From contig NZ_RDSK01000017.1 of NCBI RefSeq assembly GCF_003722075.1, forward strand, positions 1 through 64,000: 64,000 nucleotides of DNA. Reading direction: 5' to 3'. Shown one piece after another: positions 53,354 to 61,269 of this stretch (positions are counted from its first letter, which is position 1; every line of letters begins with the position of its first letter). The translations under genes and the position numbers were made by a program. This stretch comes from Methanohalophilus sp. RSK (lineage in GTDB: Archaea; Halobacteriota; Methanosarcinia; Methanosarcinales; Methanosarcinaceae). The notes beneath the pieces are model-generated. The model worked only from the letters and a program-made list of their open reading frames with translations, was not told the origin of the DNA and made no database searches.

Positions 53354-56300
53354 TTACTTGTTCTCATTGTACCACTCACAAATCCCCTTATAATCACAGA
53401 AATAACAATTCGGCTCTTCCTTGACCTCAAAATCCTCGGCTTTAATATCTGCCACAATCTGCCTTACACCATCAAGTACAGAATTAATCTGTGCTTCGTC
53501 CACATCCATTAACCTGAGGTCACGTATCTTCGGATTGACATACATCAGTCCTGCTTTGACCGGATATTTTCCATACCTCTCTCTGACAGCCTGGCAGTAA
53601 AGGGCAAGCTGTACATCTTCTGGCATCTTATTCTTGCTCAGTGGACTTTTGCTGGTCTTGTAATCGATAACAATATACTCGCCCGCAGGGGTTTGGTCGA
53701 TTCGGTCAATTACTCCTCCAAACTGTGCTCCATCAAGTTTGAGATTGAACTTCTCCTCCACAGCAATCGTTTCATTGAGATTGCTTTTTTCAAACTCAAA
53801 CCAGTATTCCAGCATCTGCCTGACTCTTTCAAGTTCCTGCTGCTCGTGGGTCTCTGAATCGAAAACAGAACCATCCCAGGTTTTATCCAGGATACGAGTG
53901 GCAAGTTCCATATCAATGGACTCGCCCTGCATCTTGTGCCTGCAAAGCTGTTCAAACACAGAATGTACATCGGTTCCTGTCTGGAAGAATGTCTTTTGAG
54001 GAATCGGTATATTCAGTACATTGCTATACTTGAATTTCAGAGGACACTCCATGTATTGCCTGATCTTGGACGCCGAGAAACGCATATCAGAATCCACAAG
54101 AGGTGGTAAATCTTCATTCACCAGTGCCTCCAATTCTCCCATCTCTCTGGGTGTGATGTTCAGAAAATCCTCAATATCAAAAACAGACAGGTTGCCCTTT
54201 TCCTCTATCTCTTTTAACTGAGTTAGCACAACCAGTGCTTCCAGTGCCTGCTTCATCTGGCCCTGGCCGGCATACATGTCCAAAAGCCTGAGATATTCAT
54301 CCTGTTTTCCTTTCAATGGCGATTCCGTGGTAACAGTCTCTGTATCCTGTAATTTGTCAGTTTCAATGTATTCAATCAGGGAATTGGATTCATAATCTAA
54401 CTGGCTGACAAACTCACTGGGTTTGATACCTCGCTTGTTGCCTGTATATTTTTCAGGAAATGTGAGATACAAATTTTCCCTGGCTCTGGTCATGGCTACA
54501 TAGGCCAGCCTGCGTTCTTCCTCCAGATGCAGGATCTTATCCTCCACATCCCTCTGCACACCTCTCTCAAGTTCCCGGGGGACACGAAACTGCTTTTTGG
54601 TGAATCTCAGAGGCAGATGGCGGTCAGCCATATCACAGACAAAGACAACCTTTGCTTCCTTACCCTTTGACTGATGAATGGTCATGACCTTAACAGTATT
54701 TTCCTCACTGGTTTCCTCATCCCCGATATCCAGATTGAAAACCAGTTCCAGATATTCAACAGCCCTGGCAAATTCAGAACCCCCGTCCACAAGTTCCAGA
54801 TCTTCTACCATACTGGTCAGGGAGTTGAGGATATGAATATTCCTTCTGGAAGCCAGGGTATCTGCAAGCAACTGGGCCCTGTACAGGTCGGTATTCTCGG
54901 ATAACAGATATTTCACAGTATCAGATGGCAGGTGATTCTTCCTGTAATCGATAAGTTCATTGAGCCTGGCAAGGATGGACTTGACAAGTGCCTTTTGAGT
55001 TATTGAAACGTTGTCAAGATGGTGTTGCAGCACAGAATATATTCCATCCCCTTCCAGTTCAGTCTTCCTGCTGAGTTTTTTTGCCACAGTATTGATCTTC
55101 TGGAGGTCATGTTCACTTACTCCTTCCCTTGCAAACACTTTGGCAAAAGCAATTCCATTATTGAAGGGATCAGCGACAATATGCATGTAGGCCAGGGCTT
55201 CCTGTACAATGGGATAATTCTTAAGCTGCAGATTGCCCACATATTCCACAGGGATCATTCTGCCTTTCAATGCATCACTGTACTTTTTCCCATCAGCACG
55301 TTTCCTGGTAAGTACAAAGATCTCTTCAGGAGCAATATCCTCTTCTTCAATCAGCCGCTGAATCTCATCTGCAACCCATTGAGCCTCACTGGAATCATCG
55401 GGTGTTTTTACTACCTTTATTTTCTCCCCATCCCCATTGTGGGAATGTAGAGTCTTAGCTTCCCTTTCCGGGTTTGTTGCAATCAATTGCTGGGATAATT
55501 GTACTATCTGTGAGCTGGACCTGTAATTGCGATCCAGGGGTATTTTCTCAAGAGATGCGTAGTAATCCTGCAGTTGTTTGATATTGGAAAGATAGGCACC
55601 CCGGAATCTGTAGATGCACTGGTCATCATCAGCAACACAGGTCAGGTTAGTGCCATCGGCAATTAGATTGATAAGATAAAGCTGGGCATAATTTGTATCC
55701 TGGAATTCATCTACCAAAACGTAATCATATCTGTTGCGAATCTGATTTCGAACAACTTCATTGTTTTCCAGCAGGCGACATGTCATTGTGATCATGTCAT
55801 CGTAATCCATGAAATTATGGTCCCGTTTGTACTGCTGGTAATGTGAATAGAACCTGGCAAGGTCGGCAAGTTTGAGCAGTTCATCCCTTTCTTCTTCATC
55901 AACGGTTTCATCCAGCTTTCGCGTGACAAAATCCTGCAACTCCTGCGGACCTACCAGATGGTCATGTAGCTGAGACACACCCTCCAGCAGGCTTGTGATG
56001 AGATCATAGGGTCTGTTGGGAATCGCAATATTCTCAAAACCAAAGGAGTCGATATTGTTTATTCCCCACACATGAGAATGTTCCTGTGAAATTAATCTGG
56101 TACCCTGATTAATGCCAACATACAGGGAGAACTCCTTGAGCAAATCATTGCAGTAGGAATGGAAGGTGGATACCGTAATTGCGCTGGATTCTCCAATACG
56201 GTTTTCAATTCTCTCCTCCATCTCTCCTGCGGCCTTTTCAGAGAATGTCAGGGCAAGTATCCGGTCAGGAGAAAATCCTTCATCCACAAGGTTTACTACC

Positions 56301-56413
56301 TTTTTCGTAATGGTCAGGGTTTTGCCAGAACCAGGACCTGCGAGTATTAGAAGTGGGCCGTCTGTATAATCAACTGCCTGTGATTGTGAAGGATTGAGTT
56401 TAATATCTCCCAA
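53354..56413 (-). CDS. UvrD-type helicase fused to RecB-like PD-(D/E)XK nuclease with Fe-S cysteines
   Basis: A 1019-residue protein. SF1A helicase motifs: Q-motif NPSQSQAV, Walker A GPGSGKT (26-32), DEFQD (about 234-238), ADDDQCIYRFRG, TIHQSKGKE and VAMTRAREN. The C-terminal third (about 800-1019) is a RecB/AddB-like nuclease: CPLKFKY, GGVIDRIDQ, VIDYKTSKS (catalytic D and K) and final CYFCDYKGIC, so four cysteines likely bind a [4Fe-4S] cluster. Such fusions process DNA ends. Its base composition is core-like, while the two genes behind it are AT-rich. It may be a core repair enzyme or the motor of a defence module. Confidence 0.9.
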   Translation of the reverse strand: MGDIKLNPSQSQAVDYTDGPLLILAGPGSGKTLTITKKVVNLVDEGFSPDRILALTFSEKAAGEMEERIENRIGESSAITVSTFHSYCNDLLKEFSLYVGINQGTRLISQEHSHVWGINNIDSFGFENIAIPNRPYDLITSLLEGVSQLHDHLVGPQELQDFVTRKLDETVDEEERDELLKLADLARFYSHYQQYKRDHNFMDYDDMITMTCRLLENNEVVRNQIRNRYDYVLVDEFQDTNYAQLYLINLIADGTNLTCVADDDQCIYRFRGAYLSNIKQLQDYYASLEKIPLDRNYRSSSQIVQLSQQLIATNPEREAKTLHSHNGDGEKIKVVKTPDDSSEAQWVADEIQRLIEEEDIAPEEIFVLTRKRADGKKYSDALKGRMIPVEYVGNLQLKNYPIVQEALAYMHIVADPFNNGIAFAKVFAREGVSEHDLQKINTVAKKLSRKTELEGDGIYSVLQHHLDNVSITQKALVKSILARLNELIDYRKNHLPSDTVKYLLSENTDLYRAQLLADTLASRRNIHILNSLTSMVEDLELVDGGSEFARAVEYLELVFNLDIGDEETSEENTVKVMTIHQSKGKEAKVVFVCDMADRHLPLRFTKKQFRVPRELERGVQRDVEDKILHLEEERRLAYVAMTRARENLYLTFPEKYTGNKRGIKPSEFVSQLDYESNSLIEYIETDKLQDTETVTTESPLKGKQDEYLRLLDMYAGQGQMKQALEALVVLTQLKEIEEKGNLSVFDIEDFLNITPREMGELEALVNEDLPPLVDSDMRFSASKIRQYMECPLKFKYSNVLNIPIPQKTFFQTGTDVHSVFEQLCRHKMQGESIDMELATRILDKTWDGSVFDSETHEQQELERVRQMLEYWFEFEKSNLNETIAVEEKFNLKLDGAQFGGVIDRIDQTPAGEYIVIDYKTSKSPLSKNKMPEDVQLALYCQAVRERYGKYPVKAGLMYVNPKIRDLRLMDVDEAQINSVLDGVRQIVADIKAEDFEVKEEPNCYFCDYKGICEWYNENK

Positions 56414-56609
56414 TTTTTAGTACCCCATTTACAATTTTATTATATAGCAAATGATTAAATCCAATTTGTATAAGTTTTTCTATTTTTTTGTATAACTGAG
56501 GTGTTGCAATATTAATATGTCATATTTTTCAATATATCAAATAAGAACTGATAAATGCATAGCAGGAGGGAATAAAAAATAAGAAACTGTCGAGGTAACA
56601 TACTTCTCT

Positions 56610-57065
56610 TTATACATTAGGATTTAATATAACGTGTTTTAAAACAAATTCTTTAGCCTTTTGATAACCTGTTTCCTTTCCGTCAAGAAATATGGCCCCT
56701 ATCAGTGCTTCCAACACATTTGATGTACGTGTATTTATACCATCTTCATTATTAGATTCGCCATTTCCTTTCATTAAGAAATTATCTAACCTTAAATTAT
56801 TAGCTATTTCCGATAGATAATCGTTTTTAACAAATTTTACCCTTTCTTTATGAAGCTCGCCTTCCTGCCCGATCAAATTTTCATACATATGTTCTGTAAC
56901 CACTAATTCCAGAACAGCATCTCCCAAAAATTCAAGTCTTTCATTACATTGATTTAGTTCATTATGTTCGTTAAGATAACTACTATGAACAAAAGCCTGA
57001 TTTAAAAGATCTTCATCGTCAAATTCAAATCCAATCTTTTTTTCCAGATCTGTCAGTTTATTCAA
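56610..57065 (-). CDS. Ribonuclease III family protein without dsRNA-binding domain
   Basis: Start set at TTG 57065, 6 nt after AGGAGAGG, giving MNKLTDLEKKIGFEF, a normal RNase III beginning; the longer frame to 57149 merely reads the cas1 end in another frame. About 151 residues. The signature NERLEFLGDAVLELV (about 43-57) and SNVLEALIGAIF with the second catalytic Glu are intact. RNase III cuts double-stranded RNA as a dimer; the missing dsRBD resembles mini-III. It follows the broken cas1 by about 25 bp in the same direction, which suggests it was part of a CRISPR operon. RNase III is uncommon in archaea. Confidence 0.88.
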   Translation of the reverse strand: MNKLTDLEKKIGFEFDDEDLLNQAFVHSSYLNEHNELNQCNERLEFLGDAVLELVVTEHMYENLIGQEGELHKERVKFVKNDYLSEIANNLRLDNFLMKGNGESNNEDGINTRTSNVLEALIGAIFLDGKETGYQKAKEFVLKHVILNPNV

Positions 57066-57090
57066 AATATCCTCTCCTAAAATTATTGTA

Positions 57091-57663
57091 TTATTCAATA
57101 GCAGGAACTCTCTGTTTCCATTCTTCCAATCTCTCCCTAACATGAGCATTCAAAATAAACGGTTTCCCAGATTTAGCATTCTGTTTCATATAATGCAAAG
57201 TACCCTTTGAGAACCCCAATTTTTACCACTCAACATAGGAAATATCAAGAATCAACTGCCTTATTTCCATGTTGTCCTGTCTTTCAATTTCATACACAGG
57301 AGACACGAAATCAACGGTTTTGCGTTTGCCAACAAGGTATTGAGCCAATTCTCTTGTCTTCAGGAGCAATATAGCACTCCATGTATGCTGTTTATTCCTG
57401 TGTTTGGCACGTTTATTCAACCATTGATTAACTTCTTCAGTAACCTTCCTGGCCCCTATAGGCTTAAGCCTTAGCGCATAAGTCTCTGTCCGGATGAAGT
57501 CCTGCTTATCCATTGCTCCTTTCTCAACCAGTGAAAAAACAGCCAGGCCAACAATAAACCTGAATGGTTCTTGCAAATCATAAGCAAGGCTATTCTTGCT
57601 CGAACTCGTCTCATGTAAAAACCCAACATGAGGATCTAGGCCAACTGAGTTTATGGCCCTCAG
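57091..57663 (-). pseudogene. cas1: cas1 3' fragment with in-frame stop
   Basis: Minus-strand reading gives RAINSVGLDPHVGFLHE, then SLAYDLQEPFR, the Cas1 integrase core with the metal-binding His and acidic residues, and continues to TLHYMKQNAKSGKPF and VRERLEEWKQR, the usual Cas1 C-terminal helices. A TAA stop at 57223-57225 interrupts it (the sister fragment has a Lys codon there). The N-terminal half is absent: homology ends at about 57663 where a second, inverted cas1 end begins. The gene is therefore inactive. TAA cannot be read as pyrrolysine. Confidence 0.82.
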
Positions 57664-57863
57664 TATGAGACAAAGAGACAAGACTCAAGCGACATACGAA
57701 AAAAGATTCTAAGCATTTCTTATTCAGACTGGAAAAAGCTAGGATTTTTAAAGGTACTTTGCACTATATGAAGAAAAATGCGAAAGCAGATAAGCCTTTT
57801 ACGCTTAATGCTCATAACAAAGAACGTTTGGATAAGTGGGAAAAGCTTGTTGCAAATGAGTAA
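57658..57863 (+). pseudogene. cas1: Second cas1 3' fragment, inverted, frameshifted
   Basis: Plus-strand reading gives QYETKRQDSSDIRKKIL, SYSDWKKLGF, then, after a 1-bp deletion near 57752, KGTLHYMKKNAKADKPF and NKERLDKWEKLVANE before a TAA. It aligns residue by residue with the end of the minus-strand cas1 fragment but is clearly diverged, so it comes from another cas1 rather than a fresh copy. The two fragments abut head-to-head at about 57660. Confidence 0.78.
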
Positions 57864-58230
57864 TTATGGTGTCTTTTAGCTTTCTTTTTGTGCTGTTTTC
57901 TACATGAATTCAGGAGACAAATGCAACGACAGACTAATGACATAGGAGACAATTCCAGGAGACAGACACAACGGACAAAACGACTGACAAAAACAGAAAT
58001 AACATTATATTAGATGTGTGGACTATAAAGTTAGTATCTATCACATGTTAAAATAATGGTAAACTCTCATTCTACAGTATTGTTTTTATAGGGTTTTGTT
58101 GATAAATCAATGGTACGGGAAGGTGTTGATGATACCTTTGTAAGTGACATTAAAGAAGAGGTTGAAATATTTACAGATATATTCGTACATGCAATTTTAA
58201 ATCCCGCTAATAAGCAAACCGGTGATCAGT
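57864..58230. other. Intergenic region before the ABC operon
   Basis: Contains three copies of AGGAGACA near 57912, 57943 and 57957, purpose unknown. A 45-codon open frame at 58111-58248 (MVREGVDDTFVSDIKEE...) without a ribosome site overlaps the ABC gene start and may be a relic. No RNA gene was seen. Confidence 0.35.
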
Positions 58231-58980
58231 TTGAATCCAATAATTGAGGTCAGAGACCTCAGGAAAATATTCCATTCAAGGGGAAGGAAAATAATCGCAG
58301 TGGACGATGTAAGTTTCGATATAATGGAAGGGGAAATATTTGGTATGATAGGGCCAAACGGAGCCGGCAAGTCAACCATATTCTCCATGCTTACAACACT
58401 GGTAAAACCCACAAGTGGCAGCATAAAGGTTGCAGGTTTTGATGTATATAAACAAGATGGAAAAATAAGACCTGTCATAGGCATAGTTCCCCAGAAACTC
58501 AGTCTGTACCCTGATCTGACTGCAAAAGAAAACCTGGAGCTAATGGGCATGCTCTATGATGTACCTAAAAATCTCATGGAAGAACGAATAGAATATTACC
58601 TGAAACTTGTGGGTCTTTCAAGCCATGCAAATAGATATACAGGAGGATTCTCTGGTGGTATGAAACAACGCCTTTCGGTTATCTGCGCAGTATTACACGA
58701 CCCACAGATCATATTCTGGGACGAACCCACGACCGGCCTTGACCCTCAGACTAGGCAATCAATATGGAAACTTGCAAAGAAGTTCAACAGTGAAGGAAAA
58801 ACACTGGTCTTTACTACCCATTATATGGAAGAGGCAAACAATTTCTGTGACAGGGTTGCTATCATGAACCTGGGTAAACTTGTGGCCTTGGATGCACCGC
58901 AGAGTCTGAAAGAAAAGGCAGGGTCAGATAATCTGGAAGATGTATTTATTAGTCTTACAGGCGCTGAGGTGCGTGATTAA
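58231..58980 (+). CDS. ABC transporter ATP-binding protein (drug/ABC-2 type)
   Basis: Start TTG 58231 (GGTGATC 4 nt upstream, matching the 16S tail; GTG 58222 lies in that site). About 249 residues with Walker A GPNGAGKST, Q-loop, signature FSGGMKQR, Walker B IIFWDEPTTGLDP and H-loop TTHYME. It energises the permease encoded directly after it (adjacent start, no gap). DrrA-like family, exporting a small molecule, peptide or lipid. Confidence 0.92.
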   Translation: MNPIIEVRDLRKIFHSRGRKIIAVDDVSFDIMEGEIFGMIGPNGAGKSTIFSMLTTLVKPTSGSIKVAGFDVYKQDGKIRPVIGIVPQKLSLYPDLTAKENLELMGMLYDVPKNLMEERIEYYLKLVGLSSHANRYTGGFSGGMKQRLSVICAVLHDPQIIFWDEPTTGLDPQTRQSIWKLAKKFNSEGKTLVFTTHYMEEANNFCDRVAIMNLGKLVALDAPQSLKEKAGSDNLEDVFISLTGAEVRD

Positions 58981-60087
58981 ATGACAGTAAAGAATGAACT
59001 CAGGCATGCATGGATAATAACTGTAAAAGAGATAAGGCAGCTTTCAAGGAAGAAAGCACTTATGGTCCCTTTGTTCCTTTTTCCAATAATTATGATAATC
59101 TTTTTTGGTTATGGTATGGGCGGAACCGTAAAGAATGCACCTATTTTGATAGTTAATGATGATACAGGTACAGATTCAGCTTCCCTTATACAGGAAATAG
59201 GGGCTTACACATCCAGCTACAACGGAAATCCGATGTTTACAGTTACATACACTAGGGACATGTCGCAGGCAGAAGCTGAAAGTAAAATAGATGCCGGGAT
59301 ATACAAAGCCGTTTTGCTTATTCCGCATGACTATAGTGAACGACTGATTAAAAACGACGATGTGACGCTGACTCTTCTTACTGACGCATCGGACCCCACT
59401 ACAAGTGGTATTATCATAAGTTTCATGCAGCAGCTTATGTCACGGCCAGGACCCGTTTCCCTTGATATTCCCAATATTTACGGAAATCTTGAGTATCTCG
59501 ATTTCCTTACACCTGCCGTCATAGCTCTTACCATTTTCATGGGTTCTGTTGCAACTACAGGTTCTGCCATTGCAGGTGAAAAGGAAGATGGTACCATTGT
59601 TCGTATCCTTATGACTCCCGTAAGCAGGAGATCTGTAATTCTTGGAAAAACGATTTACCAGCTTATATTACAGCTAGCCAGAGCTGTTATCCTGATACTT
59701 GCAGCTTATTTCCTCGTGGGGTTTCATATGAATGGAAGCTGGCTCCTTGTTGCCCTGGTACTCACCATTTTCACACTGGGAGGTGTGGGTATGGGTATAG
59801 TCATGTCTACAAGGGTGGATGATATGGAGTCTTTTTTCCAGCTCAACCTGCTGTTCACCCTTCCATCTATGTTTATCACAGGAGTCTTTTTCCCCTTAAG
59901 TTCGATTCCTGACTGGATGCGCTACATCGCCTATTGTTTGCCTCTTACCTATGCAAACGATGCCATGCGAACAATAATGATAAAAGGTCAGGGACTAAGC
60001 GCTATATCAACTGATTTAATAATTCTAACTCTGTTTGCACTCATTACTTTCAGTTCAGGTGTTCACTTATTCAGGAGGGAAGCATAA
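58981..60087 (+). CDS. ABC-2 type permease
   Basis: A 368-residue membrane protein: one N-terminal transmembrane helix (about 28-48), an extracellular loop of about 130 residues (NAPILIVNDDTGTDSASL...), then five helices in the C-terminal half (about 175-365), the ABC-2/DrrB layout. ATG directly follows the ATPase stop. With it forms an exporter for an unknown substrate. Confidence 0.9.
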   Translation: MTVKNELRHAWIITVKEIRQLSRKKALMVPLFLFPIIMIIFFGYGMGGTVKNAPILIVNDDTGTDSASLIQEIGAYTSSYNGNPMFTVTYTRDMSQAEAESKIDAGIYKAVLLIPHDYSERLIKNDDVTLTLLTDASDPTTSGIIISFMQQLMSRPGPVSLDIPNIYGNLEYLDFLTPAVIALTIFMGSVATTGSAIAGEKEDGTIVRILMTPVSRRSVILGKTIYQLILQLARAVILILAAYFLVGFHMNGSWLLVALVLTIFTLGGVGMGIVMSTRVDDMESFFQLNLLFTLPSMFITGVFFPLSSIPDWMRYIAYCLPLTYANDAMRTIMIKGQGLSAISTDLIILTLFALITFSSGVHLFRREA

Positions 60088-60088
60088 T

Positions 60089-61081
60089 ATGAAAATGAAG
60101 AATGTAATGATATCCTCGATTCTATTGATCTTGATGTTCTCAGGTCTTGCAGGAGCCTATGACACGCCGGATAATTACAATTATCCCCAGAGTTTTGATC
60201 TTGGGATGAACTTCTACGATGTGTATGGCAGCCCGTATCTCAGCGCCACGATAATAGGAAGCAATGAATTTGACAGGGGTCAGACGGTGACCCTGAACAT
60301 CGATCTTGTTAACAAAGGCAAACTTCTTGGCTTCAAAAGTGACAGGACTCCCAGGGACAGAGACGAGATTTTTGCCGCTCAGACAGAAATGAAGCTTGAA
60401 AGCAATGTGGTGGAAGCTACAGGAATTGTTGCTTCTCTTTCAACCGATCCGGACAGCCCCATCGAAATCAAATCCGTCAGCCAGCAGCTGGGTTCCATAA
60501 AGAGCGGACAGAATTCACTTTCACCGGCAAAATTCGATATAAAGATAGATAAGAATGCCAAAGCAGGTGAATACAATCTTTATCTGGATATTGCCTATGA
60601 TTATCAGAAAAATGTGCAGGTAGAAGATGCCAATGTGACTGACCAGACCTACGATGTAAATCACTGGTATGGTACAATGGCTCAGAACCAGACTTTAAAG
60701 ATCATCGTCAACAAGCAGGCAGATTTTGAAATTGTAAAGACAACAGGAAGCCTTTATCCTGGTGGAGAGGAAGTTATTGAAATAACAGTAATGAACACCG
60801 GTGAGGAAGAGGCAAGAGAAGTTAAGCTGATTGTCAATCCTTCGGATCCTTTAAGCACAACCGACGATATGGCGTATCTCTTCACAATGGATCCAGGCAG
60901 TACTGCGGTTGCAAAGATTAAAATCAAGGCAGATAGTGAAGCTGTAGCGAAGGACTATGGAATCGATACCACACTAAGATACGAAAATCTTGATGGGGAT
61001 ACAGAATATTCAGATGCCCTCCAGGCCAGGGTGGAAGTGAAAAAAGCAGGGCTTTTCCAGAGACTCTTCGGATGGCTCTGA
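60089..61081 (+). CDS. Secreted CARDB/COG1361-like surface protein of the ABC operon
   Basis: ATG 60089 lies 8 nt after AGGAGGGA and 2 bp after the permease stop. About 330 residues: signal peptide about 1-24 (ending SGLAGAYD), an exoplasmic region with repeated beta-sandwich features, the second about 225-320 (LYPGGEEVIEITVMNTGEEEAREVKL), typical of S-layer-related COG1361 proteins fused or linked to ABC-2 exporters in methanogens. No C-terminal transmembrane helix is evident, though the tail LFQRLFGWL is amphipathic. It may help the exporter or bind its substrate. Confidence 0.82.
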   Translation: MKMKNVMISSILLILMFSGLAGAYDTPDNYNYPQSFDLGMNFYDVYGSPYLSATIIGSNEFDRGQTVTLNIDLVNKGKLLGFKSDRTPRDRDEIFAAQTEMKLESNVVEATGIVASLSTDPDSPIEIKSVSQQLGSIKSGQNSLSPAKFDIKIDKNAKAGEYNLYLDIAYDYQKNVQVEDANVTDQTYDVNHWYGTMAQNQTLKIIVNKQADFEIVKTTGSLYPGGEEVIEITVMNTGEEEAREVKLIVNPSDPLSTTDDMAYLFTMDPGSTAVAKIKIKADSEAVAKDYGIDTTLRYENLDGDTEYSDALQARVEVKKAGLFQRLFGWL

Positions 61082-61099
61082 TTATTGGAGGGTAAGAAA

Positions 61100-61117
61100 A
61101 TGAAGTTGCCTATAATT
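61100..61117 (+). pseudogene. Start of a fourth ABC-operon gene cut by the MITE
   Basis: A strong GGAGGG 7 nt before ATG 61100 starts a frame MKLPII that runs straight into the MITE at 61118. The spacing from the preceding stop (19 bp) is operon-like. Most likely a fourth gene, such as a second permease, whose body is lost or displaced. Only six codons remain, so this is an inference. Confidence 0.4.
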
Positions 61118-61246
61118 GAGATTGTCGGAAAAGCCCATATTCAAGAAAATTATAACATATCCATTAAATACAGTGCAACACAGCATAGCGTTTGACTTTC
61201 AGTCATTGCTTGAAATTTTCGATTTTACCACTTTTCCGACAGTCTC
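61118..61246. mobile_element. MITE, 129 bp, copy 2 (inverse of copy 1)
   Basis: Bounded by GAGATTGTCGGAAAAG and CTTTTCCGACAGTCTC. Reverse complement of 33317-33446 with one substitution and one 1-bp indel. It lies between the ABC operon and the CRISPR array, ending 23 bp before the first repeat. Confidence 0.88.
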
Positions 61247-61269
61247 TTTTACAGGACCAGATTAAAATT

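Noticed and set aside
57066-57149. N-terminal extension of RNase III from ATG 57149
   Set aside because: It translates the end of cas1 in another frame; the strong ribosome site lies just before TTG 57065.
57091-57681. Pyrrolysine read-through to rescue cas1
   Set aside because: The interrupting codon is TAA, not TAG, and the 5' half is missing anyway.
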